From Bacteriovoracaceae bacterium (GTDB lineage: Bacteria; Bdellovibrionota; Bacteriovoracia; Bacteriovoracales; Bacteriovoracaceae), in NCBI GenBank assembly GCA_023701435.1, contig JAMPXB010000019.1, positions 1-64,000 on the forward strand: a stretch of DNA of 64,000 bases. Direction: 5' to 3'. A model generated the notes under the pieces. That model had not been told where the DNA came from. It was given only the letters and a program-made list of their open reading frames with translations, and made no database searches. How positions within the stretch are numbered: position 1 is the first letter of the stretch; each line of letters starts with the position of its first letter. The position numbers were made by a program, and so were the translations under genes. Shown piece by piece: positions 8,958 to 17,155 of the stretch.

Positions 8958-10120
8958 TTTTTCTTCTGCTCCTTCTCCCACTCATTGCTCTGTCTCAGGA
9001 TTTTTCTGAAGAAAGTTTTACTGTCGGCGGGAGAAGCAGCTATTTCACTAATTCAAGTGAATGGGACAATACTTTTTTATATTATGTCCCGGAATACTCG
9101 TCCGAGACTTTCGGAGAAACCGTAGGTCTACGCCGAAAATTAAAACTGCGCGTCCTGGATTATGTTTCAAGCGATGAGAAGGTCATCATTGATCCGCTGG
9201 ATGTTTCGGCAGAATTCTTTACCAACAATAACAGCTTTCAGGTTGGTTTTTTACGATACCGTTTCTCAGAGACTTTCGGTGTTCAGTTTCTGGACGTTGC
9301 CAATCCCCGGGATTATTCAGAATTTATTATTAATGATCTCGCCTGGTCCAAGCGTTCAGTCTTTGGAGTAAATAACACTTATAAATGGAATGATTTGCAG
9401 ATTCAGTTGATACTGACTCTTTGGCCTAATGGAGACCGTCTTCCCTATAAGGATTCCGCCTTCGATCCCACGAATGGGCAAATTGATTACCAGGGTGGGG
9501 TAGTGGAGCGACCTTGGCTTAAAGACCTCGAATATGGCACTCGCTTTAAATACTTGTTTCAAAATGGTCTGGATCTGAGTTTTCTTTATTATCACCATTT
9601 CAGCCGTCCTACATTTTTGGATATTAAATTTAATAATCAATCGCTTCCTAAAGCAGTGCCCACTAATCACTTGGTGGATTCTCTGGGAAGCTCAGCGAGT
9701 TATGTGTGGGAGAATTGGGTGTTAAGAGGTGACGCTCTTTTCACTTTCAATGATCTGGTTCAAGAAGACCTTATTAATTATAAAAAAGAAAATCACTTTC
9801 AGGCACTGGCAGGAATTGATCGGAACTTTGATAACTTCTTGTTTGGACTACAGCTTCAGGGCGACTTTGCTACCCAAAGGCATTTCTATGGTGTGCGCAG
9901 TGAATACACCAATAACACCTGGTGGAAACCATCAGTTATGGTTTTTCGGAGCTTTAAGGCCAATGATCAATGGCTTCAGTTAAAATCTCTCTTCGAATCA
10001 GATGATTGGAAATTTAGTTTAGTATACGACAACATTCATGGTGGTAAGGACGAGGAAAACTTATTCGGACTTTATCGCACTGAGGACCGCTTCCTGGTGG
10101 ATGTGAGTTTTACCTATTAG
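8954..10120 (+). CDS. Outer-membrane beta-barrel protein
   Basis: A 388-aa protein with a short signal peptide (MIFLLLLLPLIALS-Q) and long runs of alternating aromatic and polar residues that end in a terminal aromatic (VDVSFTY), typical of an outer-membrane barrel. It starts at GTG in a GTGA overlap with the LolA-like gene, so the two are translationally coupled. No family-specific motif was recognised. It may be the outer-membrane acceptor or exit point of the ABC/LolA-like pathway. Confidence 0.7.
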   Translation: MIFLLLLLPLIALSQDFSEESFTVGGRSSYFTNSSEWDNTFLYYVPEYSSETFGETVGLRRKLKLRVLDYVSSDEKVIIDPLDVSAEFFTNNNSFQVGFLRYRFSETFGVQFLDVANPRDYSEFIINDLAWSKRSVFGVNNTYKWNDLQIQLILTLWPNGDRLPYKDSAFDPTNGQIDYQGGVVERPWLKDLEYGTRFKYLFQNGLDLSFLYYHHFSRPTFLDIKFNNQSLPKAVPTNHLVDSLGSSASYVWENWVLRGDALFTFNDLVQEDLINYKKENHFQALAGIDRNFDNFLFGLQLQGDFATQRHFYGVRSEYTNNTWWKPSVMVFRSFKANDQWLQLKSLFESDDWKFSLVYDNIHGGKDEENLFGLYRTEDRFLVDVSFTY

Positions 10121-10126
10121 GAATTT

Positions 10127-11194
10127 ATGACACAAAGTTATTTTCAGAGTTTAAATTATTCGATGGCCAATGAGGATACAACTTTAGAATTCAAGTTGGC
10201 CGAAAGTATTGGTGCCAAAAAAATACTGACCGTAGGCGGAAGCGGTTCCCGAGCACTGCCTTTCATTGCACTGGACCCTGATGAATTGTGCATCGTCGAT
10301 GTCTCGACCGATCAACTTCTTTTAATACAGTTAAAATTGGAAACGATCCGACAATTGTCCCGACCCGACGCCATCCTCTTCTGGACTAGTGAAAACGGCG
10401 AGGCAAGGAAAACGGTCTTTGACAGGATGAAATTAGATGAAAAATTCAAATCCTTTTTTAAGTTTCAGACCGAAACGAATCCGAATACTCCACCTCTGTA
10501 TTGGGGGAAATGGGAAAAGACCTTTCAAACGTTTTCTAAGCTCAGCAAGCTTTTATTTTCACGCCAGACCAGAGAAGGCCTCTTTACTGCTGCTGACCCA
10601 TATGATTTTTATCAAAAAAATATCAAAGGTAAACGCTGGAGCCTTCTTTTAAAGATCGTCGGCAACAAGGCGATGTTTAATTCTCTCCTTTATAAGGGTA
10701 GTTTTATTCAAAAGAATTCTCCTCTTTCTTACTTTGATTATTATCATCAAGCCTTTGACCGTCTTTTTAAATTGGACGTCAAGAAAAGCCATTTCCTTCA
10801 ACTATGTTTGTGCGGGAAAGTATTGCATGAAGAGGCTTTGCCGATTGAATTTAGTCCTGACCTTTTTGCCAGGATCAAGGCTTCTGGCAGTCAGCCGACT
10901 TATCAGCAAGGATCAATATTTGAAAGGGCCGAAGGCACCTGTTATGACCTGGTTTCTCTAAGCGATGTTCCCAGCTATCTTTCAGGTGAAATTGAGCGGG
11001 ACTACATTCAGCTACTGTCAAAAAATCTTGCAAATAATGGAGTGATTGTTAACCGCTTCTACTTAAGAAGCACTGAAAATACAGACATCAGTTCTTTTAC
11101 TGACATCACCAATGATTATCGCGGGATTATTGACCAGGAACTCGTCCAGATGTACGAGGTCCAGCTTTTAAAGCATGGTTCCGGCAAAGGGTAA
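10127..11194 (+). CDS. DUF3419/BtaA-like SAM:diacylglycerol aminocarboxypropyltransferase homologue
   Basis: A 355-aa protein resembling BtaA. An NYSMANEDTTLE segment (compare the W-E-D region of BtaA) is followed by LTVGGSGSRALPFIA and VDVSTDQLLLIQLKL, the SAM-binding part, and a YWGKWEKTF segment. BtaA moves the 3-amino-3-carboxypropyl group of SAM to diacylglycerol, making diacylglyceryl-homoserine, the first step of betaine-lipid synthesis. The methylase BtaB is not nearby. ATG at 10127 follows TAGGAA. The 3' end overlaps the convergent gene by 68 bp. The family call is fairly firm; the substrate is inferred. Confidence 0.7.
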   Translation: MTQSYFQSLNYSMANEDTTLEFKLAESIGAKKILTVGGSGSRALPFIALDPDELCIVDVSTDQLLLIQLKLETIRQLSRPDAILFWTSENGEARKTVFDRMKLDEKFKSFFKFQTETNPNTPPLYWGKWEKTFQTFSKLSKLLFSRQTREGLFTAADPYDFYQKNIKGKRWSLLLKIVGNKAMFNSLLYKGSFIQKNSPLSYFDYYHQAFDRLFKLDVKKSHFLQLCLCGKVLHEEALPIEFSPDLFARIKASGSQPTYQQGSIFERAEGTCYDLVSLSDVPSYLSGEIERDYIQLLSKNLANNGVIVNRFYLRSTENTDISSFTDITNDYRGIIDQELVQMYEVQLLKHGSGKG

Positions 11195-13178
11195 TTTCTT
11201 CTTCGGTAATTTCACCAGCATGTCCCATGACGGCGGCCAATCGCACTCCATGCTTACGGGCCAGACGGTCAATTTCACAGACCCGCTCATAGGAGAGGTC
11301 TCGGGACAAACTGAATGATTCATGACGCCCTTCCATGGCAAGCAGGGCCGTTTCGGCGAGACAGGCATAAACGATATTCCCTGGAAGTCCGATGCTCTTC
11401 TCAATATTTACATTTCCTGGAAGTGCTACTTCACCGCTGGCGATGACTAAAATGTCGGGCCTTCTGGCGGCTTCATCGAGGCTGATATCAAAAGGACGGC
11501 TAACATCACAGATAACACATCCAGGTTTTACCTGCATGATATCCAAAACACTTTCTCCCTGAGCGGAAGTAGAGGTGATGATCAAATCACATTCAGCTGA
11601 GTATTTATCTGGATTGCTGGTTCCCAAAACTTCCGCCTTGGGATTTTGTTCTTTAAGTTCGGCTATGAGCTCCAGCACTTTATAAGGTCTTGGAGCAGAG
11701 ACAATGATGCGCTTCCATTGATTCGTTAAAATCCTGGCACAAACTTTACCAATACTGCCCGTGGCACCGATAACCATGACGGTACCCTGATAAGTGCCGC
11801 TGTCTTTGGTGACCAGACCCATTTTTTCCACGCCAAAACTAGCGGCCCACAATGTAGCCGAGGCGGAAAGAGAATTTCCCGTTGTCACAGGAATTGGAGA
11901 GTGTTCATTAACTGTGACACCGGCGTCACCAACTATTTTGGTGTAGGCCCCCAGACCGATGATCTTGGAACCTTTCTTATGAGCTTCCTGACAAAGTGAA
12001 TTCAGGGCACTGTAAACTTTCTCAGGTTTTTGTTTCATCATTACTTTAGGAGTCATAGGTAGAACAAATAGATCTCCTTCAACTTCTTTGCCATTAAAGT
12101 CCGATTTTATTCCGGTAACTTTCCCATAAAAATATCCAGGTGCATGTTTCATCATGTCTTCTATCTTCGCTCCTGCCGGAGTTGTCTCCAGCGGTTTAAT
12201 GATAGGGATTTGAAACAACTGAGACTTACTTAACGGATGAATGATGAATGAAAAGCGCTCGGTAGTAAGAGTCTTCTGGGATTTCGGCGTATAAATTTCC
12301 GGACGAAGTTTAAATTCAGCAATGATATCTAAAAGATCATCCTGATCTAGTTTGGTCTTTTCTGTATGAGCAAGAAGGATCGCCTCCAGTCCAGTGAATC
12401 CTAAATGGGGCATATTCACAAAATCCGGAAAACAACTATAGACCTTATCGGCATTCGCCTGATCCAGTTGCTTGCGGGAGAAATTATCGATCTGATCGAT
12501 AATAACTGTTTTTCCTGTGAGATCTTGAAGCTTCAAATATTCCATCTGTGTCTCATTGACGATGAAGATATCAGCATCAAAAAAAGCCTTCATGGTAGGT
12601 GCTTTAGTGAACTTATGGGTAAAATCTTTTTCTTTCAGATTCTCAAGGTTAAGTCGTTTCAAAATAGGACTGACCTGACCTGCCATTTTCTTAAAGGGGG
12701 CGAGCCCTTTTACAACAGTTGGTATGCCGGTCAAAGAATAAGGATCGGCAAAAATAAGATCTTCGCTCAGTTCACTGTAGGCTTGCAAATAGTCCCACTG
12801 AACAATCCCTGAATAGAAGGCTATCTTTTTTCCTTTAAAGAGAAATGGTTCCTTCTGGGCAAGATTTTTTAAGAACAAAGGAATCGCCATGAATTTTAGA
12901 TTGGCGCCATCGGTCCAGGGTGTATCTCCAGCAGCATTCCGCAATTTCTGGGTCTGTTCATGAGTATGAATTTTACCCTGATGTTTGATATCGATAGGGA
13001 ACCCAGAGAAGGAGAGGATGTCACATTGTGTGCGGTATTTGCGGACTAGTTCCAGTGCCAGTTCAAAATGAAAATCAACTCCCAGCCGTTTGACTCTGAA
13101 AGTATCTCCCAGCAGATTGATTTTTTCATCGAAGTTTTCTTTAGCTGAGCCAAAGGCGATGGTGATGATTTCTTTCAC
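11127..13178 (-). CDS. Large protein with a C-terminal acyl-ACP reductase (AAR)-like module
   Basis: A 683-aa protein. From about residue 303 it parallels cyanobacterial long-chain acyl-ACP reductase: a FSFIIHPLS start, LGAYTKIV, a TTGNSLSA segment, the Rossmann loop VIGATGSIGK (about 469-478) and YACLAETALLAMEG, in which Cys606 matches the acyl-accepting cysteine. AAR reduces acyl-ACP to fatty aldehyde with NADPH. The first 300 residues are an extra domain I do not recognise. It starts at GTG (13176-13178), one base overlapping the stop of the upstream SDR gene, and ends inside the 3' end of the convergent BtaA-like gene. Last gene of the minus-strand lipid operon. The AAR assignment rests on remembered motif order, not a search. 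Confidence 0.7.
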   Translation of the reverse strand: MKEIITIAFGSAKENFDEKINLLGDTFRVKRLGVDFHFELALELVRKYRTQCDILSFSGFPIDIKHQGKIHTHEQTQKLRNAAGDTPWTDGANLKFMAIPLFLKNLAQKEPFLFKGKKIAFYSGIVQWDYLQAYSELSEDLIFADPYSLTGIPTVVKGLAPFKKMAGQVSPILKRLNLENLKEKDFTHKFTKAPTMKAFFDADIFIVNETQMEYLKLQDLTGKTVIIDQIDNFSRKQLDQANADKVYSCFPDFVNMPHLGFTGLEAILLAHTEKTKLDQDDLLDIIAEFKLRPEIYTPKSQKTLTTERFSFIIHPLSKSQLFQIPIIKPLETTPAGAKIEDMMKHAPGYFYGKVTGIKSDFNGKEVEGDLFVLPMTPKVMMKQKPEKVYSALNSLCQEAHKKGSKIIGLGAYTKIVGDAGVTVNEHSPIPVTTGNSLSASATLWAASFGVEKMGLVTKDSGTYQGTVMVIGATGSIGKVCARILTNQWKRIIVSAPRPYKVLELIAELKEQNPKAEVLGTSNPDKYSAECDLIITSTSAQGESVLDIMQVKPGCVICDVSRPFDISLDEAARRPDILVIASGEVALPGNVNIEKSIGLPGNIVYACLAETALLAMEGRHESFSLSRDLSYERVCEIDRLARKHGVRLAAVMGHAGEITEEEITLCRNHALKAGPRTSGRVPGQ

Positions 13179-14209
13179 TAAAACATTCCTTTAGCACCTT
13201 CCACTATTTTGGACAGATACTCTTTAACAGCAGGTGCTTTGAGGTGAGGGAAATCTTGTTTAATTTGAGCCTTGCTGTAACTGGTCCGGGACTGCATATA
13301 AGGGACCAGTTGCTTGGGGATTTTTAAAAAAGGCATTAACTTCGAGTAAATGCCGGGAAAGGGCAGTCGCAAAACTTTTAGCTTAAGCTGATAATGTTTA
13401 AGAATTTGATTCACAAAACCAGTGATATAAATTTTTTCATCCGGCACCAGATGATAGCTTCGCATTTTATCTGTGGTCGGATGTGTGATCATTTCAAACA
13501 GCCATTCTACCAGGACATCAACCGGAAGTAGAGGAAGGGTCGAGGTGGCATGACAACTCAGAGGCAGATACTTAATAGGTAACTTGTTTTTGAATTTCGC
13601 CAGTTGATTGAAAAGCCGGAGGAAGTAATAAGGTCCATCGATTTTGTCCATTTCACCGGTTTTAGAGTCTCCAATAATAATGCCCGGACGATATATTCTA
13701 ACCTTGGTCTCTCTCAGGATAGCGTTTCTTACTAGATGTTCGGCCTGCATTTTGGTGCGGGAGTAGTGATCAGGAAAATCTATATTGGAAGCAATCTGAT
13801 CTTCCTGGAATTCACCGTCATACAGACCACTGACAGCATAAGTGCTCATATGGTGATAATACTTAAGCTGCTTCATCCTTTGGATTAGATAAATGATATT
13901 TTGAGTGCCGACCACATTGTTGGAATAGGCCTGTGCAAGATCAACTTCCAGGTCGTAGGAAGCGGCCAGATGGAGCACGCTGTCTATGTCTTCCGGCAAA
14001 TTCTCGACTCCCCCAACTGTATCCAGCACATCGTTGTTGGCAATATCGCCCAGAATAAAATGGAGGTTCTTTCTTTCCGTGAAGATCAGGCGGGCCTTCT
14101 CCAGGCTCTGCCTACGTACCAGAACATAGACTTCATGCCCACCTGCCAGGAGCTTTTCTGTGAGACGTTTACCTATAAAACCAGTTGCACCAGTAATTAA
14201 AATTTTCAT
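13178..14209 (-). CDS. Extended SDR, fatty-acyl/thioester-reductase-like
   Basis: A 343-aa NAD(P)-binding protein. The N terminus is ILITGATGFIGKRL (Rossmann loop), with a LHLAASYD segment and the catalytic Tyr-x-x-x-Lys seen as YSRTKMQAE. It resembles the extended SDR domain of fatty-acyl-CoA reductases and thioester reductases more than sugar epimerases. The ATG at 14207-14209 overlaps the stop of the upstream lipid-kinase gene as ATGA; an in-frame start 13 codons earlier would lie inside that gene. With the AAR-like neighbour it could take acyl thioesters or aldehydes to alcohols; this pairing is inference. Confidence 0.75.
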   Translation of the reverse strand: MKILITGATGFIGKRLTEKLLAGGHEVYVLVRRQSLEKARLIFTERKNLHFILGDIANNDVLDTVGGVENLPEDIDSVLHLAASYDLEVDLAQAYSNNVVGTQNIIYLIQRMKQLKYYHHMSTYAVSGLYDGEFQEDQIASNIDFPDHYSRTKMQAEHLVRNAILRETKVRIYRPGIIIGDSKTGEMDKIDGPYYFLRLFNQLAKFKNKLPIKYLPLSCHATSTLPLLPVDVLVEWLFEMITHPTTDKMRSYHLVPDEKIYITGFVNQILKHYQLKLKVLRLPFPGIYSKLMPFLKIPKQLVPYMQSRTSYSKAQIKQDFPHLKAPAVKEYLSKIVEGAKGMF

Positions 14210-15186
14210 TGTATGGTAGGAATTGTATCCAGTGAATAGCTTGGACACAAGACGATATCCTCGTTATTAGAATAAACCACCAGACCTTTAGGAACGATGC
14301 TGATATCCAACTCTTTTGCTGGAGTAAAATTCTCGCCATCTCCAAAGAAAGACAAATCCTTGCCATCGAGGGACATCATCTTAAGATTGTCTGTTTCAAA
14401 CTGGATAATATTTTTATCATCTTCAGGAAACTGCCCCATGAGAAATGAGGTCGCAGATTTAATAAATTCCAATTTATTATGATGAAGAAAAATTGTGACA
14501 TTAAATTTTCCGTCATCATTTCGAGTCGATGGAGCTACTGGAAATTTTCCGGCCAGGCGCGGTTGATTGTTCACTAGAATAAGAGGCGAGGAAACTCGTT
14601 TATCGAGAAGCGGCATATCTGGCGAATCCATAAAAATATCATGCAGTTCAAATTTGGCCGTCATAATCTGCTTAATGAACATTATGGAATAAGCATTCTT
14701 TCCTGCAGCTTTTAGAAATGATTTAAAAAGAGACATTTCTTTACGGAGTTTATTCACTTCCTGGGCCACTTTGTGGGCAATGCCCACTCCGCCATTGGTA
14801 ATCAGGTAGCGGCCGTTGACTTTAATAATGTCAACTTCGCGGGTCGTGCGAGCATGAAAAATATGGGCCAGTTTTTTTAAGTTGGAATTCGTCCCCATCT
14901 CATGAGCAAAGTCATTGGCCGTGCCGCCGGGAAGTACCAACAGTTTTGTTTTACTGCCAATGAGATTCTGGGCAATGGTGTGGGCGGTGCCGTCGCCACC
15001 AATGGAGAAGATACAGTCAACTCCATCTTCACGGTCTTTTTGGATGAGTTCAATGAGTTCAGTAACGGAAGCCGGACTATTGAATCTGATCTCCTGACGG
15101 AAGAAATATTTCTTTATTTCCACGGCCTGAAAAGAGTGGAGGGATTGTGAAGCATGTGGATTTAGATAAACTGATATTTGTGCCAT
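14206..15186 (-). CDS. Diacylglycerol/sphingosine kinase-family lipid kinase
   Basis: A 326-aa protein of the DagK/YegS/LCB5 family. The nucleotide-binding motif GGDGTAHTIAQ is near residue 61 and LPGGTANDFAHEMG near residue 83, and the C-terminal beta-sandwich is present (KFNVTIFLHH, LDGKDLSFFGDGE). The family phosphorylates diacylglycerol or long-chain bases with ATP. ATG at 15186 has AGGAA about 10 bases upstream. It couples by ATGA to the SDR gene. It fits a role in making or recycling the lipid handled by this locus. Confidence 0.85.
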   Translation of the reverse strand: MAQISVYLNPHASQSLHSFQAVEIKKYFFRQEIRFNSPASVTELIELIQKDREDGVDCIFSIGGDGTAHTIAQNLIGSKTKLLVLPGGTANDFAHEMGTNSNLKKLAHIFHARTTREVDIIKVNGRYLITNGGVGIAHKVAQEVNKLRKEMSLFKSFLKAAGKNAYSIMFIKQIMTAKFELHDIFMDSPDMPLLDKRVSSPLILVNNQPRLAGKFPVAPSTRNDDGKFNVTIFLHHNKLEFIKSATSFLMGQFPEDDKNIIQFETDNLKMMSLDGKDLSFFGDGENFTPAKELDISIVPKGLVVYSNNEDIVLCPSYSLDTIPTIQ

Positions 15187-15198
15187 ATATTTCTATTC

Positions 15199-15942
15199 CT
15201 ACTTCAAGACTTTTAAATCAGGGTTATTAAGATCAAACAATAAATCAGGGATCTCACTGCAAAGAATAGGAATCCCGCTCATTTGAATAGGCTGGGCCCA
15301 TAAATCAATTCGGTAAGAATCTTTCAAGCCCAATAAATGAAGCTTCATTACATTGAACATAATATTTTCCGGATCCTTCAGTTCCATTTCGGCGGCCTGC
15401 TGGGAGCGAAGAGGGATAAAGTGAGCAAAACGGTAGATAGATTCAATAAGATGTCGGGAAAAACAATAGTATTTTGGCTGGGATTTTAATTCAATCAGCG
15501 CTTCTACTGCTGTTCTTTTGACTTCATTAACATCTTTATGCTTTAGAGCGTCGGAAATCCGTCCTTTATAAAACTGCCAGTCAAATGGTCTGAATTGTTC
15601 TTTAGGAATAATTCTGGTCAGTGAATCAAATTCTGGTGAACGGATCATGCTCATAAATTCATGACAGAATAAATCCATGCCGTTCTTCTGATATGACAGG
15701 GCCTGTAAATCAAAGAAGGCAGCAGGGGCAAGAGATAGGTATTCATAACCTATCAAGAGATTAAAAATCTTATCTGAGCGTCCGTTAGTGATCTCGGCAT
15801 AGGCCTTTTTTCGTTCTTTATTAATAGCAATAGATTCTCTGATATGCGCCTGAAAGCAGAAACTGTCATAGGATTTGGCATACGCCGCAAAGGCACTTGT
15901 CATAAAGATTCCTAGGCTAAGGAGAAAAGGGGTTAACTTCAT
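15199..15942 (-). CDS. Secreted protein of unknown function
   Basis: A 247-aa protein with a clear signal peptide (MKLTPFLLSLGIFMTSAFAAYA). The mature part is mostly helical with four cysteines (FCFQAH, LFCHEF, YYCFSR, ILCSEI). No family recognised. It lies 12 bases upstream of the lipid-kinase gene on the same strand, so it is probably the first gene of that operon and acts in the periplasm. AGGA precedes the ATG by about six bases. Confidence 0.65.
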   Translation of the reverse strand: MKLTPFLLSLGIFMTSAFAAYAKSYDSFCFQAHIRESIAINKERKKAYAEITNGRSDKIFNLLIGYEYLSLAPAAFFDLQALSYQKNGMDLFCHEFMSMIRSPEFDSLTRIIPKEQFRPFDWQFYKGRISDALKHKDVNEVKRTAVEALIELKSQPKYYCFSRHLIESIYRFAHFIPLRSQQAAEMELKDPENIMFNVMKLHLLGLKDSYRIDLWAQPIQMSGIPILCSEIPDLLFDLNNPDLKVLK

Positions 15943-16020
15943 TTGATCCTATGATAGGTCCAAACGAGGTCCAGAAGTAGGAGAGATGTCTTTTCTTCAA
16001 TGACCGTCTAGAAACTAGAC

Positions 16021-16050
16021 AAAAAAAAGGGGACCTTTGAAGGTCCCCTT
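16021..16050 (-). terminator. Intrinsic terminator of the DksA-like gene
   Basis: AAGGGGACCTT (16027-16037) and AAGGTCCCCTT (16040-16050) are perfect inverted repeats. On the minus strand the hairpin is followed by eight U residues (A-run 16021-16028). It sits about 20 bases past the stop of 16070-16441. Beside it, GTCTAG-AAA-CTAGAC (16006-16020) forms a second small inverted repeat of unknown role. Confidence 0.85.
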
Positions 16051-16069
16051 AGGTAAGTTTGCTTTTCTA

Positions 16070-16441
16070 TTAGGCTTGGCGCCAGGTTTGAGACTCTTCT
16101 CGTTCTCTCTCTTCTGCATGTTGAATGCAAAGGTCGGCCCATGGCTGATTTTCAAGACGCTTGGAATTGATCTCTTCATCGCACTCTTCACAGTGCCCAT
16201 AAGTGCCATCTGCAATTTTTTCCAAGGCCGCATCGATCAGGCGCAGTTTGGCATACTCTCGATCACGGATAGTGCAGCTAAGCTGTTGTTGAATTAAAGA
16301 TGAGGCCAAATCTGTTTCATCAGCGAGGTCTTCCTCGGCAACATGTAAGTCATCAGATTTATTGAGTAGGCCCACATTTAGAATCTGCTGCCTGTGTTTT
16401 AGGAGCAATTCTTTGTAGTGATCTAATTTCTTTTTATCCAC
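16070..16441 (-). CDS. DksA/TraR-family zinc-finger protein
   Basis: A 123-aa protein with the DksA/TraR layout: a helical coiled-coil N-terminal half (DHYKELLLKHRQQI through ALEKIADGTYG) and a C-terminal finger (GHCEECDEEI, then ADLCIQHAEE). The finger is CxxC...CxxH, with histidine at the fourth ligand. Such proteins bind the RNA polymerase secondary channel and tune transcription with ppGpp. The GTG at 16439-16441 was chosen because GAGGAGG lies directly upstream at normal spacing; an upstream in-frame GTG (16492) lacks one. It is followed by a strong terminator, so it is probably a single-gene unit. Confidence 0.85.
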   Translation of the reverse strand: MDKKKLDHYKELLLKHRQQILNVGLLNKSDDLHVAEEDLADETDLASSLIQQQLSCTIRDREYAKLRLIDAALEKIADGTYGHCEECDEEINSKRLENQPWADLCIQHAEEREREESQTWRQA

Positions 16442-16640
16442 AGGATCCTCCTCGGACGTACTAATAATAATGAGCCTCAGTTGGGTACCCACACTCCCTT
16501 CTATATTAATCGTTCAAGGGAACTGGCTCAAGTGACCCAACTTATCGGCAATATTTTACCAAAAATTCAAAAAAATGCCCCGTGTTAGGCCATGTTTAAG
16601 GTCCTATAATTGACAAATATAGTTATGCCTCGTTAAGCTT

Positions 16641-16650
16641 GATTATGACC
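16641..16650 (+). promoter_or_regulatory. GATTATGACC motif upstream of the flavin reductase gene
   Basis: The ten bases GATTATGACC lie 19 bases before the ATG at 16670. The same decamer occurs twice, on the other strand, in the direct repeats at 97-150, and one mismatch away (GATTATGGCC) at 60860-60869. All four are intergenic and point toward a gene start. The function is unknown. Confidence 0.35.
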
Positions 16651-16669
16651 CTAATGAAAATGAGGATTT

Positions 16670-17155
16670 ATGCTGCATAGCGATAGTACTGCTACTTCTG
16701 TGGGCCATATACCTTCAGGCCTATTTATCGTAGCCGTACAAGATGAGGCCACTGGAACAGTGGATGGTTATCTGGCCAGCTTCGTCCAACAGGTTTCTTT
16801 CAATCCCCTTATTGTCGCCTTGGCCATCAAGCCAGGACGGCCAGCTTACGATCTCATTAAATCCGGCAAGGCCTTCGCGATTAATATAATCGGCGATCAT
16901 GACAAATCTTATTTAAAGCACTTTTGGAGGGGTTATGACCCGAACCAGAATCCTTTTAGTGAATTGCCTCATCAAATTGGTCAAAACGGTGGAGTGATTC
17001 TAAGTCAGGCGAAATCTGCTATTGAATGTGAATTGCTGGAAGTTGTCAGACCTGGGGATCATGATATCGTATTCGCCAAGGTTCTCTCGTCCTATATTAT
17101 GAATGAAGAAGCACGGCCTCTTGTTCATATCCGTAAATCGGGAGCAGATTACTAA
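16670..17155 (+). CDS. Flavin reductase-like FMN-binding protein
   Basis: A 161-aa protein of the flavin reductase domain family (split-barrel FMN binder): GLFIVAVQDEATG, a TVDGYLASFVQQVSF segment in place of the usual G-x-T-x-x-x-x-V-S, NPLIVALAIKPGR, then IECELLEVVRPGDHDIVFAKV. It may reduce FMN with NAD(P)H for a partner oxygenase or work as a stand-alone oxidoreductase. GAGGA precedes the ATG at good spacing. Its stop codon shares one base with the start of the lipoprotein at 17155. Confidence 0.85.
   Translation: MLHSDSTATSVGHIPSGLFIVAVQDEATGTVDGYLASFVQQVSFNPLIVALAIKPGRPAYDLIKSGKAFAINIIGDHDKSYLKHFWRGYDPNQNPFSELPHQIGQNGGVILSQAKSAIECELLEVVRPGDHDIVFAKVLSSYIMNEEARPLVHIRKSGADY

Noticed and set aside
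12405-12812. Open plus-strand frame of 135 codons inside the AAR-like gene
   Set aside because: It lies wholly antisense to a protein with clear family motifs, with no ribosome-binding site or recognisable product.
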